Shown here: positions 34,205 to 43,374 of the stretch, one piece after another
Numbering within the stretch: the first letter of the stretch is position 1
Layout of the letters: every line of letters begins with the position of its first letter
Origin: UKL13-2 sp043744255
GTDB lineage: Bacteria; Pseudomonadota; Gammaproteobacteria; Burkholderiales; Usitatibacteraceae
DNA: 64,000 nt
Reading direction: 5' to 3'
Assembly (NCBI GenBank): GCA_043744255.1
Contig: JAYTVA010000110.1
Coordinates: forward strand, 76,715 to 140,714
Translations under genes and position numbers: made by a program
Notes under the pieces: model-generated
The model's database searches: none
Told to the model about the DNA's origin: nothing
The model's input: the letters and a program-made list of their open reading frames with translations, nothing else

Positions 34205-35089
34205 CTATTTTTTGCATAGGCCAAGCGCGGCCACGGCGTCGGTGCACGCGGATGTTGCCGGTTTCGCGGCACCCTCAAGCGGTGCAACCCGCGCTGCCCG
34301 GCTTCTGCTCAGTGATCGATCAATTTTTTGTACGTTGGCGTCCACGTTCGCCGTCGCGCTTGGCCGCGCACCTTCCACTTTCGCGCCAGCGGGAGCAGCG
34401 GCCGAGGTGGGAACAGCAACAGGGCGCTCAGCAGACTGCGTGCCGACAACAGTCGGAATTGGCGGAGGGACAACGACCGCAGGCTTATCAGCGCCAGTCG
34501 ACGCCGAGGACGCGGGGCTCGCGGGCAAGCTGGCCGATTGCGCGGATGGTTGGCCACTTGCTGATGTCGTCGCCAACGTTGCGGGGCGCAGCAGATACCA
34601 AGCGGCACCGGCGCCCAGCGCCGTTATTGCCACAAACGCTGCCATCGCTGGCGTGCGGTCGGTTCTTAACTGGGGGGGCACGGGGCGCGACACGTCAGCG
34701 GTCTTGGCCGGTGCCCAGTCAGCGGGCTTCGCGTTGGATGCCGCGCGTGCCAACTCACCGCGCATCACCAATGGGGTGGCGGACGCGACGGCCGACGTGG
34801 CAGCAATGAAATCAGGAATGGTTTTTTCGCCGCTTGCATCTGGCAGCTTATCGGCCTTCGCTGCTACAAAGGTGGTCGTCGGCGCAACTGACACTGGAGC
34901 GTCATCCGTAATCGTGACGCTGCGCGGTACAAGCGCCGTTTGGCATTTGTAGCAACTCACTGCCGAAATGTTGTTTACGGCATTGCACGATGGGCACGGC
35001 GCAAGATGAAACGGCGCGTTGCACTTCTCACACGAAGTTGCGGTCAGAGGACTAAGGTGGTGACAAAATGCACACTGCGTTGCAGACAT
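34205..35089 (-). CDS. Zinc-ribbon membrane protein of unknown function
   Basis: A 294-residue protein with three CxxC pairs in its first 52 residues (CAFC, CEKC plus CPSC, CYKC), forming two double zinc-ribbon units. A flexible Ala/Pro/Val-rich linker follows, then one membrane helix (about residues 152-172, MAAFVAITALGAGAAWYLL) and a long Ala/Ser/Pro-rich region. The C-terminus ends CTDAVAALGLCKK, echoing the end of the TAXI-type protein. The topology would place the ribbons in the cytoplasm and the tail in the periplasm. The ATG at 35089 has GGAGAG upstream. The function is unknown. Confidence 0.72.
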   Translation of the reverse strand: MSATQCAFCHHLSPLTATSCEKCNAPFHLAPCPSCNAVNNISAVSCYKCQTALVPRSVTITDDAPVSVAPTTTFVAAKADKLPDASGEKTIPDFIAATSAVASATPLVMRGELARAASNAKPADWAPAKTADVSRPVPPQLRTDRTPAMAAFVAITALGAGAAWYLLRPATLATTSASGQPSAQSASLPASPASSASTGADKPAVVVPPPIPTVVGTQSAERPVAVPTSAAAPAGAKVEGARPSATANVDANVQKIDRSLSRSRAARVAPLEGAAKPATSACTDAVAALGLCKK

Positions 35090-35274
35090 CGATTCTCTCC
35101 AGGCTTGCGTCACCGCTGTTCAACCACGCGCCTACAGAAGTCTTTGATGGGCAAGGCTTTTCACGCAAAAATGCCTGAAATTCCCGGTAGCTGTTGCCTA
35201 TTATTTTTGAGAGATAACTGTAACATAGGTGCAAACCTTAAATCGATCCCCTATTTGCGCGACGCTGGCATGTA

Positions 35275-36945
35275 TCAATCTGCTTCCGATGAAAGCTTGC
35301 TGCCGCCCCGGCGCAGGCGCACCAACCGCCGCTGATTGCCGCTCCAAATTTGCCGGAACGTGGTAAATTTTTCGCGCCACGTGAGGCCGTCGGACGACAA
35401 CGCCTCCATGAATGCGGCGATGCGACGCGAGAGAATCACGGTGTAGAGCGACAGGAGCGTGGTCGGGATGAACACGACGATAAAAATCAAAACCTTGGTG
35501 AGCGTAGGCAGTTCAGAATGGCTGTACAAATTCATCCCCAGAAAACCGGTGACGATGGTGCCCACCATGCCGCACGCAGAAACAACCGTCAGGCGCATCG
35601 CGTTGTCGGTCTGGCGACGCGCGGTATCGGTATCCAGATATTCGTTGATGTCGCGCGCCTCTTCACGGACTTCGTTGTAGAGGCTGTCTGAGCCGAGTTG
35701 GTGGCTCCAGCGTCTGAAAAAATCGCCGGCCTGCACTTGATTGGAAATTTCGTGAAACCAGTAGCGATTATTGAAGCGCAGGAACACTTCCAATGTTTGT
35801 CGGACATGGCGTTTGAACGTCTTGACCGAGTCAAAATCACGCACGTTGAGCCGCTCCACCGCGCGCGAAAACCGGTTCGACATCGAGAGCAGCGCGGCTT
35901 TGTGGAAGTGCGCGATTAAGCCAATCTGGAAAAACTGGTGGCGAAATTGTTGTTGCACGGTAGCACTTTCGCCGCCGGTTTTGGTGATGGCGGCGAACGA
36001 GACCCCGCAAAAAAAGTAGCGCGTATCCATACCGCTGGTGACGTCGTCGGCATCCCAGTAGCGGTCGTAGCAATAGTCACGCTCAAAATTATCGAGAAAG
36101 TCTTTCGCGTACGGCAACGTTTGCGAGTCACCCCATTTTGCTGCAAACCCCAGTCGCACCATGTCGCCGCGCGACAGCTGGCGCGGGTCGTCAAACGCCA
36201 AATAAGTCATGATCGGGATGCGTTTGTTTTCCAGCTGGTAATACTTGATCGTGCCGCCCTCGCGATATGCCGGCACCAAGGGCGCGAGTAAAAATTCCCA
36301 GTGGGTCGCGAGTGGCGTCTGCCGTTGCTCGCGAACCAGGTTGAGGTATTTGCCTTGGTCGTCGTAATCAGAGCTGGCGAGCTTGCTGTCGCCCTCGCCC
36401 AAAAACTCCACCTTGAACGGACAATGCGCCCCCTGATTGCCTTGATTTCCGGGTGCCCACGCTGGCGGGTAGGGGCGGCCAAGGCGATCCATCAGTTCCA
36501 CCGCATCCTCGAGCGCGATGTCCTGCGCCGATACTTCAAAGGCGACCAAGGCAACATCGATGTCGTAGAAAAAATATAAGCGCGCGCGCTCTACTTTGAG
36601 CGGAATCGGCGCGTCACCTTGCTTGAGCCAAACATCCACACGCTTGATGTCGTCGCGCTTGAAAATATAGAGCGATGACTGACCGCCGCGTCCCTCATCG
36701 CCCACGCCGTACAAAAACCGCTGTACATACGGCAGGAAATACACGAACTCGGTGTAGCCAACCTGGCAGGACTCATCCTCGATCAACAGCGGATCAGCAA
36801 CGTAAGTCCACGGGCCAGGATTGCGTTTGAGCTTGTCCCAGTAGAGCAGCACTTCGCCGCCATGATCGCGGCGCAGCGAGCGCAGTTGCACCGGCCACAG
36901 CAGGGTGTGGTTGAATTGTCGGACTATTTTGTTGTTGTCCTGCAT
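35275..36945 (-). CDS. Large CorA-like membrane protein
   Basis: A 556-residue protein whose last 130 residues resemble the CorA/ZntB ion-channel family. There is a long helix (SLYNEVREEARDINEYLD), a first membrane helix ending in the signature GFLGMNLY (the GMN selectivity motif), a short loop and a second helix (LIFIVVFIPTTLLSLYTVIL), then a basic tail. The first 400 or so residues are a cytoplasmic domain I do not recognise and are much longer than in CorA (total about 316). It may be a divalent cation channel with an added sensory domain. The ATG at 36945 follows GGGAG. Confidence 0.7.
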   Translation of the reverse strand: MQDNNKIVRQFNHTLLWPVQLRSLRRDHGGEVLLYWDKLKRNPGPWTYVADPLLIEDESCQVGYTEFVYFLPYVQRFLYGVGDEGRGGQSSLYIFKRDDIKRVDVWLKQGDAPIPLKVERARLYFFYDIDVALVAFEVSAQDIALEDAVELMDRLGRPYPPAWAPGNQGNQGAHCPFKVEFLGEGDSKLASSDYDDQGKYLNLVREQRQTPLATHWEFLLAPLVPAYREGGTIKYYQLENKRIPIMTYLAFDDPRQLSRGDMVRLGFAAKWGDSQTLPYAKDFLDNFERDYCYDRYWDADDVTSGMDTRYFFCGVSFAAITKTGGESATVQQQFRHQFFQIGLIAHFHKAALLSMSNRFSRAVERLNVRDFDSVKTFKRHVRQTLEVFLRFNNRYWFHEISNQVQAGDFFRRWSHQLGSDSLYNEVREEARDINEYLDTDTARRQTDNAMRLTVVSACGMVGTIVTGFLGMNLYSHSELPTLTKVLIFIVVFIPTTLLSLYTVILSRRIAAFMEALSSDGLTWREKFTTFRQIWSGNQRRLVRLRRGGSKLSSEAD

Positions 36946-36970
36946 ACGAGGCTCCCTCTCGGCACCGGGA

Positions 36971-37798
36971 TCACCAGTAATTTTCAACGATGATATGGCC
37001 GGGTTCGAGTTTGCGATTCATGCGAAAGCCACGCGCCTTGAGGAGCGCACGCATGCCCTCAACCATTTCCGGGTTGCCGCACAACATGAAACGCGAGTGT
37101 TCGAGCGATAGTTTGAGTACGGCAGCCTGTTCCAATTTTCCGGAGGTAACGAGGGCATTGATACGGCCACTGAGCCCGCCGATGCTGGTGTCGCGCGTGA
37201 GTGTGATAAAAAATTGGAGCTTGGCACCGCCCTGCTTGGGCGAGTGCTTGGCGAGAAATTCCAACTCTTCCACGTAGCCCAAATCCGTATGCTCGCGCAC
37301 CGACAACACCAAGACAATATTTTCAAACTGCTTCCACACGACTGGATCGCGCAGCATCGCGATATAGGGTGCCAAGCCAGTGCCAGTCGCGAGCAGCCAC
37401 AAATCTCGCCCGTCACGAAAGCGATCCGCCGTCAAAAAACCCTGCGCGTGCTTTTCGACCAGCATCGTGTCGCCGAGTTTCAGGTTGGCGATGCGACTGG
37501 AGAATTCGCCGGTGGGCACAATCACCATAAAGAATTCCAGAAACGCTTCCTTCGGCGCCGAGACAATCGAATACGCGCGCCAAATGACTTCGCCGTCGTC
37601 CTTACGCAAACCAATTCGGGCAAATTGACCAGGGGTAAACGTGTAGGCTGAGTCGCGCTGCACCCGTAGCGACGTCAGTCCGGTATTCCAGTGATGAACC
37701 CAGACCACCGGCACTTCGGTAATTTTTGGCGGTGCCGCAGCGGGAATCGATTCGACCCCCGGCGCGACGTCAGAAATAGGCAAAGCAGAATCGGACAT
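36971..37798 (-). CDS. Ferredoxin-NADP+ reductase
   Basis: A 275-residue flavoprotein of the bacterial ferredoxin/flavodoxin-NADP+ reductase family. It has the FAD motif RAYSIVSAP, the NADP-binding GTGLAPYIAMLRD, CGNPEMVEGMR and the C-terminal VENYW. An N-terminal extension of about 25 residues (Pro/Ala-rich) precedes the FAD domain. It moves electrons between NADPH and ferredoxin or flavodoxin. The ATG at 37798 is chosen because the upstream in-frame extension would overlap the ABC transporter gene. Confidence 0.9.
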   Translation of the reverse strand: MSDSALPISDVAPGVESIPAAAPPKITEVPVVWVHHWNTGLTSLRVQRDSAYTFTPGQFARIGLRKDDGEVIWRAYSIVSAPKEAFLEFFMVIVPTGEFSSRIANLKLGDTMLVEKHAQGFLTADRFRDGRDLWLLATGTGLAPYIAMLRDPVVWKQFENIVLVLSVREHTDLGYVEELEFLAKHSPKQGGAKLQFFITLTRDTSIGGLSGRINALVTSGKLEQAAVLKLSLEHSRFMLCGNPEMVEGMRALLKARGFRMNRKLEPGHIIVENYW

Positions 37799-37853
37799 TT
37801 TTTCTATCAATTTTCGACAATCAAATAGTTTAGCAAATTGGTCGGGAATGCAG

Positions 37854-39662
37854 TCACGCGACATTGAACTGCAACGCGGCCAACCGCGCATACAAGCCGC
37901 CTTCCGCGACTAGTGAATCGTGCGTACCTTGCGCCACGATCTTGCCCTGATCCATCACTACAATGCGATCCGCCGATTTCACGGTCGCGAGCCGATGCGC
38001 GATGATGATCGTGGTGCGACCTTGCATCAGTTTATCCATGGCGAGTTGCACCATGCGCTCTGATTCGGCGTCGAGTGCGGAGGTAGCTTCGTCGAGCAAC
38101 AGGATCGCGCGATCCGCCAAAAACGCGCGCGCAATCGCCACCCGCTGTCGTTGCCCGCCGGAAAGTTTGACGCCGCGCTCACCCAGATTGGTGTCGAATC
38201 CATTCGGCATGGCCTCGATAAACTCGAGCGCGTACGCGGCTTCGCAGGCGGCTCTGACGTCTGCATCGGTTGCATCGGCGCGGCCATAGCGAATATTTTC
38301 GGCGACGCTTGCGGCAAAAATTACCGGATCTTGTGAGACTAGGGCAACGCGAGAACGTACGTCGCGGGGATCGGCTTCGGTGAGATCTACGCCATCGATG
38401 GTGACCACCCCCTGTTGCGGATCGTAGAACCGCAGCAGCATTTGAAACACCGTGGTTTTGCCCGCCCCGCTGGGGCCTACCAATGCGACGATTTCGCCTG
38501 CACCCACGTCGAGAGAAAATGCCGCGAGTGCCGCCGTATCAGGACGCGAAGGATAGTGAAAAGTGGCATCCGTAATGCGCAAGCGCCCAAGCCGCTCACC
38601 AGCACGCGCTTGCGGCATCGCGACCGGATGCGCAGGCGGCGCGATCGCTGGTTTGGTGTCGAGTAGTTCGAGTAAGCGCTCAGACGCACCCGATGCACGC
38701 ATAAGATCACCGTAAACTTCTGACACCGCACCAACCGCGTTTGCTACGAGGATTGCGTAGAAAACGAACGCAGACAACTGCCCCGCCGTGATGCGACCCT
38801 CGATGACGTCGTGCCCGCCGACCCACAGAATCAGCGCAATCGCACCGAACGCCAGTACGATCACGGCGGCGATCAGCCCGGCAGTGAAGCGTGCCTTGTT
38901 GATCGCGGTCGCAAAAAAACTTTCCACGCGCTCGGCGAAACGCTGCCGGTCAATTGACTCGTGCGCATAGGCCTGCACGGTACGAATTTCGTGCAGCGAT
39001 TCGTCGATGTACGAACTCGCGTCGGCAATACGATCAGTCATGTCTTTCGACAATTTGCGCACGCGCCGCCCCAGCAACACGATCGGCACCAGCACCAGCG
39101 GGATGCCGCCCAACACCATCATGGTCAGTTTCACGCTGGTAAAAAATAGCATCACCATGCCGCCGATAAACAACACCGCATTGCGCAGTGCATACGAAAA
39201 CACACCGCCTACGACGGTCTCCACCACGGTGGTGTCGTTGGTCAAACGTGAGATGACTTCGCCGGTGCGCGTGGTCTCAAAAAATTCCGGCGAGAGCGTA
39301 AGCAGATGATCGTAAACCGCGCGGCGAATATCTGCCACGAAACGCTGGCCTACCCACGAGATCAAGTAATAGCGACTGAATGTGGCCGTACCAAGGACCA
39401 ACAATAGCCCCATCAGAATCATCAAAGACTGATCGAGCGTGGCCGCATTGCCGCTCGAGAAGCCTTGATCGATCACATGTTTAAGCCCTTGCCCGATAGC
39501 AAGAATAGTGCTGGCGGCGATGCTAAGCGCCACCATGGCGAGCGCAAAGCGCAGCTTGTAGGGCGCAACAAAACGCAGCAGTGCAGCGAGTTTGCGGAGA
39601 TCCTTGGGAGAACGTTTGACGGGGGTGCTAACAGCGGGTTCAGATTGGGTAACGGTATTCAC
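37854..39662 (-). CDS. MsbA-like ABC transporter (fused permease and ATPase)
   Basis: A 602-residue half-transporter. Six membrane helices lie in residues about 35-330, followed by the ATPase with Walker A GPSGAGKTT, signature LSGGQRQR, Walker B AILLLDEATSALD and H-loop IIAHR. It works as a homodimeric exporter. Its type is close to lipid/multidrug exporters, but lipid A flipping cannot be claimed, because no lpx gene is adjacent. Confidence 0.88.
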   Translation of the reverse strand: MNTVTQSEPAVSTPVKRSPKDLRKLAALLRFVAPYKLRFALAMVALSIAASTILAIGQGLKHVIDQGFSSGNAATLDQSLMILMGLLLVLGTATFSRYYLISWVGQRFVADIRRAVYDHLLTLSPEFFETTRTGEVISRLTNDTTVVETVVGGVFSYALRNAVLFIGGMVMLFFTSVKLTMMVLGGIPLVLVPIVLLGRRVRKLSKDMTDRIADASSYIDESLHEIRTVQAYAHESIDRQRFAERVESFFATAINKARFTAGLIAAVIVLAFGAIALILWVGGHDVIEGRITAGQLSAFVFYAILVANAVGAVSEVYGDLMRASGASERLLELLDTKPAIAPPAHPVAMPQARAGERLGRLRITDATFHYPSRPDTAALAAFSLDVGAGEIVALVGPSGAGKTTVFQMLLRFYDPQQGVVTIDGVDLTEADPRDVRSRVALVSQDPVIFAASVAENIRYGRADATDADVRAACEAAYALEFIEAMPNGFDTNLGERGVKLSGGQRQRVAIARAFLADRAILLLDEATSALDAESERMVQLAMDKLMQGRTTIIIAHRLATVKSADRIVVMDQGKIVAQGTHDSLVAEGGLYARLAALQFNVA

Positions 39663-39730
39663 CCTAGCATTTTACCGGCAGCCATCGGCCACAGCCAAAT
39701 ACCAAATGCCGAATGCCGAACGCCCAACAC

Positions 39731-42700
39731 TCAACCCCCCCGCTTCAACACTGGCCGCGCCACGTTTCCCGAAACAGAAAACGCCGCGCGATCCTGCGCA
39801 ACGCTTGAGCGAATTTCGGAGTTGATATTGCCGCTGACCACGCCGTTACTGGCGGTCACCGCCAGCGTCGCGTTTGCACTTAACACACCCCCATCTAGTC
39901 GCACCCGTTCAAACCGGATGCTACCGTCCGAGGTGCTGAGTTGCCCGGTGAGTTCAGTGAATTTTGTTTGACCGCCACGCCCAGCGGTATCGGGCGAGCG
40001 CATCGCTTGCACCAAGTCCACGTTGCTGATCGCGCCATCAGTAACGGTGTAACTTCCATTGACGCGGGGTTTCGCCAACAATTGCCCCATCATGGGCGCG
40101 TTACCTGCTGCCGTGAAATCACCGTGCATACGACCAGCCAGAGCAATATCGCGCGTGAACACCTCCGCGAGCAAGGCTGTATTGATTCTTTGCACGGTGA
40201 ACTTGGAGGTAAAGCTGATGCCTCGCGACCAGTCGGCTACCAGGGTGCCCGTGCCGGTGCCCTCCAGCGACGAGAACTCGACCTGCGGGAACGTGATCCC
40301 CTGCCCCGCCCACGTTCCCTTCGCTTTCACCTCAGACAACGGCAGCGGGGTGCTGATCGGCAAGACGATATTGCGCGCAGAAAAATCTACTGACCAACTA
40401 GGGGTCACTGGTTTCCCCTCCGCAACATCCGACGGTGCCGCTTTGTCAGGGCGCATGACGAGATTCCATTTGCCGCCCCCTGCACGCGCATTGACCGCGA
40501 TGATCGCGCCCTTTTTATCAAGTCTGATGTCGGCGTCGAATGGATCGATGTTCACACCCGGTACCACCAGCTTCACGTTTTTGAGTGCGATACGATCAAT
40601 CGCAATGCCGCGCCCGCGATTTTCCCGATCTGCCCAATTAACCGCGCGCTGCAACGAGTCTTGCGTGAGCGTGATGTCGTTGAGTTCGAGGGTGTCAACA
40701 AAAAACTTGTCCCCCGCGAGCGACGCTAAGTCCATGTACAACCGGCCGCTGTCCGCTTTCGCATCCAATAGTTTACCGAGCGCAACCGAGTCAATCTTCA
40801 AGTGCGGGCTGGGAAAAAGTGAGAACTTCGCGTTGCCCGAACTAACGTCGTCATGAAACCAAGCAGACAGCGATTTTTCGAGGCGCGCATTGATGGGACC
40901 TAGCGGCGCGACATGGGCAACCGCCAATGCCGCAACCACTAACGCGAACACGCCGCCGCCAATCCATTTAAACCAGGATCGCGATGCGCCGCGACCCTTG
41001 CCACGTTTCCATGGCTTGGCCGCTTCCGCCGCACGTGCGGCTGCAGCCTGCTCGTTTTGCTCGCCAAGTTCACGCAAGCGCTCCAACTGGGATTGGCGCG
41101 ATTTCTCTTCCGCCTCCTCGTCAAGGCGCATACGCTCTTCAGCGCGTTCTTGCGCCGCGCGTGCCTCGGCGACCTTTTTTTGCGACTCACGCTCAATCTG
41201 TTCGCGCTTGGTGATCTGTTCCCTCGCCGCCCGCGCAGCGATTTCGCGAGACTCAGCCTCACTGGCCGCCTTTTGCTCGGCGTCGGCGCGCGCACGTTTC
41301 TCGGCCTTGAGCGCCGATTTGCTTTTCTTCGCGTCTTTCTCGCGCAGTTCTTGCTGAAGCAGTGTTTGCGCCTCCGCTCGTTGCGTGGCCTCGCGCTCCA
41401 GTGCGATCTTTTGCGACATCTCGGTTTCCAGTCGAGAACGCGCGTCCGCATCCTCGCGCGCACGCGCTTCCAATCGACTGCGATTGCGAACCTCTATCTC
41501 GCGCTGCTGCTGCGCCTTATCCTCGGCCGCACGCCGCGCTTCGGCTTCTGCCTTCAACTCGCTAGACAAGGACTCCGCGTGTTGCTTGGCTTTCATCGCT
41601 TCGGCTTCGGCCTGTTTGCGCGCCTCCAGATCGGCGAAGTTTTTTTCTTCCGCTTCAGCGCGCACGCGATTTTCCACGTCGCGCCGCGCCGCCGCTTCCG
41701 CTTCGGCCGCACGTCTGGCATCTTCAGCGGTTTTCAAGCGCACTGCAAAATCGGCGGCTGTTTTTGAAGCGGCCTCCGCCTGCTCCTCAGCCATGCGCCG
41801 CGCTTCCACTTCAGCGCGACTGCGCTCTTCTGCAATGAGCGTAATTCGCGCCTCCATTTCGGTGCGGATGCGGGTTTCCTGTTCAGCCAACATCGCCTTC
41901 GCATCGATCTCGGCGCGCAACTTGGCCTCATCGGCCGCACGCGCTAACAATACCCGCTCTTCACTCAGCCGTGCCTCCAACTGCCGACGCGCATCTTCCT
42001 GCGCTTCGCCTCTCACGGCTTCCTCTACTTCGCTGCGTGCACTTTCCTCAATGTCTGAACGCAACATCACTTCCATCTCAGCGCGAACCTTGGCCTCGAT
42101 TTCAGCTTTCAGTTGTTGGCGCAGCTCGCGTTGTGCGGCTTCGAATTCCACGGCTTGATTCTTGGTGCTCTGCTCAGCTTGCTTGCGCGCTTCCGCCAAC
42201 GCGCGCGCTTCGGCCTCGGCTTCGGCACGAGCCTTGGCCAGCGCTTGCGCCTCCGCCTCGGCTTGCGCACGCAGGGCGGCGAGCGCGCGCTGTTGCTCGG
42301 TTTCGCGCTCAATCTGCGCACGTGTCAGCCGCGTTCTCGTGTCGGAAAAACTATCGCGCTGACGCTGCTCTTCTGCCAGTTTGGCTTCCAGCGCCTGTCG
42401 CGCCGCTTCGGCCGCAGCTTGCGCGCGCTCCGCTTCCTGCATCGCGCGGTGCTCGGCGTCTTTGCGCGCCTGCATTTCCACCTCGAGCCGGGCGCGCAAT
42501 TGCGCTTCGCGCTCCACTCGGGCGCGTGCATCGGCCTGCGCTTGCTTCGCTTCGAGTTGCCGCGCTGCCAAAATTTTCGCCTGCACTTGGTCGGTTTCGC
42601 GCTGCTGGCGCTCAGCTTCCAATCGCGCTTTATCTCGGGCGATAGCAGCCTCAACATCGAGCACCCGCGATGCCGGCGTATCCGCGATATGCTCCACTTG

Positions 42701-43060
42701 ATCGGCAAGCCTGCCCGCACGAAACGGCGACGCGTGGAAACCCGCCTCGGCATTCGCTGGGGCCTTCCCAGGCGCCTGTTGCGGTGTGAAATCGAAGTCA
42801 TCCATACCGCCAAAATCGCTCAGCGGCACCTCAACTTTTATCTCAAAGATTTTTGTGAAACGATCACGCTCCAGTTGCGCCAGGGCCTTTTGCACATCCA
42901 CCAAGTGCATCTCGATACTCGCCGCGAGTTGCGCTACTGTGGATTTGCCGTCGATGGACTTGAGCACGCGCGTCAGGTCACGCGCAAGCGACTGCGTGCG
43001 TTGGTTAACCTGTGTGACGCCCTTCGCAGTCTTGGTGAAGACAGTTCTTGGATCTATCAT
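39731..43060 (-). CDS. Coiled-coil membrane protein with C-terminal AsmA-like domain
   Basis: An unusual 1109-residue protein. Residues 1-75 look like a small winged-helix-type domain (IDGKSTVAQLAASIEMHLVDVQKALAQLERD). Residues about 140-720 are an almost uninterrupted charged coiled coil of Ala, Glu, Arg, Gln and Lys. A basic stretch (KPWKRGKGRGASRSW) precedes one membrane helix (about 735-755). The remaining 350 residues resemble the C-terminal part of AsmA-family proteins (AAFSVSGNVARPVLKRGG at the end, repeated G-T-L/A strands). The topology would put the coiled coil in the cytoplasm and the AsmA-like part in the periplasm. AsmA-like proteins carry lipids between membranes. I know no named protein with this arrangement. 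Confidence 0.75.
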   Translation of the reverse strand: MIDPRTVFTKTAKGVTQVNQRTQSLARDLTRVLKSIDGKSTVAQLAASIEMHLVDVQKALAQLERDRFTKIFEIKVEVPLSDFGGMDDFDFTPQQAPGKAPANAEAGFHASPFRAGRLADQVEHIADTPASRVLDVEAAIARDKARLEAERQQRETDQVQAKILAARQLEAKQAQADARARVEREAQLRARLEVEMQARKDAEHRAMQEAERAQAAAEAARQALEAKLAEEQRQRDSFSDTRTRLTRAQIERETEQQRALAALRAQAEAEAQALAKARAEAEAEARALAEARKQAEQSTKNQAVEFEAAQRELRQQLKAEIEAKVRAEMEVMLRSDIEESARSEVEEAVRGEAQEDARRQLEARLSEERVLLARAADEAKLRAEIDAKAMLAEQETRIRTEMEARITLIAEERSRAEVEARRMAEEQAEAASKTAADFAVRLKTAEDARRAAEAEAAARRDVENRVRAEAEEKNFADLEARKQAEAEAMKAKQHAESLSSELKAEAEARRAAEDKAQQQREIEVRNRSRLEARAREDADARSRLETEMSQKIALEREATQRAEAQTLLQQELREKDAKKSKSALKAEKRARADAEQKAASEAESREIAARAAREQITKREQIERESQKKVAEARAAQERAEERMRLDEEAEEKSRQSQLERLRELGEQNEQAAAARAAEAAKPWKRGKGRGASRSWFKWIGGGVFALVVAALAVAHVAPLGPINARLEKSLSAWFHDDVSSGNAKFSLFPSPHLKIDSVALGKLLDAKADSGRLYMDLASLAGDKFFVDTLELNDITLTQDSLQRAVNWADRENRGRGIAIDRIALKNVKLVVPGVNIDPFDADIRLDKKGAIIAVNARAGGGKWNLVMRPDKAAPSDVAEGKPVTPSWSVDFSARNIVLPISTPLPLSEVKAKGTWAGQGITFPQVEFSSLEGTGTGTLVADWSRGISFTSKFTVQRINTALLAEVFTRDIALAGRMHGDFTAAGNAPMMGQLLAKPRVNGSYTVTDGAISNVDLVQAMRSPDTAGRGGQTKFTELTGQLSTSDGSIRFERVRLDGGVLSANATLAVTASNGVVSGNINSEIRSSVAQDRAAFSVSGNVARPVLKRGG

Positions 43061-43374
43061 GCCGCTCTCGACGTTGGGATTGACCTGTGGACTGCGGTTG
43101 GGTAGCGCAATTGCATGCGGGTAGATGCGCCTTTCCGTGTAGCCAAGAACGATTCCGGTCGCCGCATGGCGCCGTCTGGTGGTGCTCTGCCGCCGGCTTC
43201 GCTACTCAAGCAAAAAGTCACAATTCGATTGCAAAGCCTTGTTTTGATGAGGATGTATATTCTCATGAATCGTTGCGCCGTGGGCTGCTTGTTGTGCTGT
43301 GCGCCTGTCGGTCTTGCGTCAACTATTTCCGAACAAATTCGTTGCTTAAGATGCCCCTTGACGAGGAACCTCAC
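43061..43374. other. Divergent promoter region between the AsmA-like and DUF6600 genes
   Basis: These 314 bases separate two divergent genes and should carry both promoters. The frame of the DUF6600 gene stays open through it, but the residues do not look like protein (Arg/Cys-rich, low quality). An AT-rich stretch near 43240-43265, with TATATT, could be a promoter. No convincing gene is seen. Confidence 0.5.

Noticed and set aside
41057..43105. Several long plus-strand ORFs opposite the coiled-coil gene
   Set aside because: They are antisense shadows produced by the repetitive Ala/Glu/Arg codons. Their Leu/Arg/Ala-rich or Ala/Ser/Arg-rich products show no domain or ribosome site.
43087..43374. 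N-terminal extension of the DUF6600 protein
   Set aside because: The extra residues are Cys/Arg-rich and would precede a clear signal peptide; the ATG at 43375 has GAGGA.
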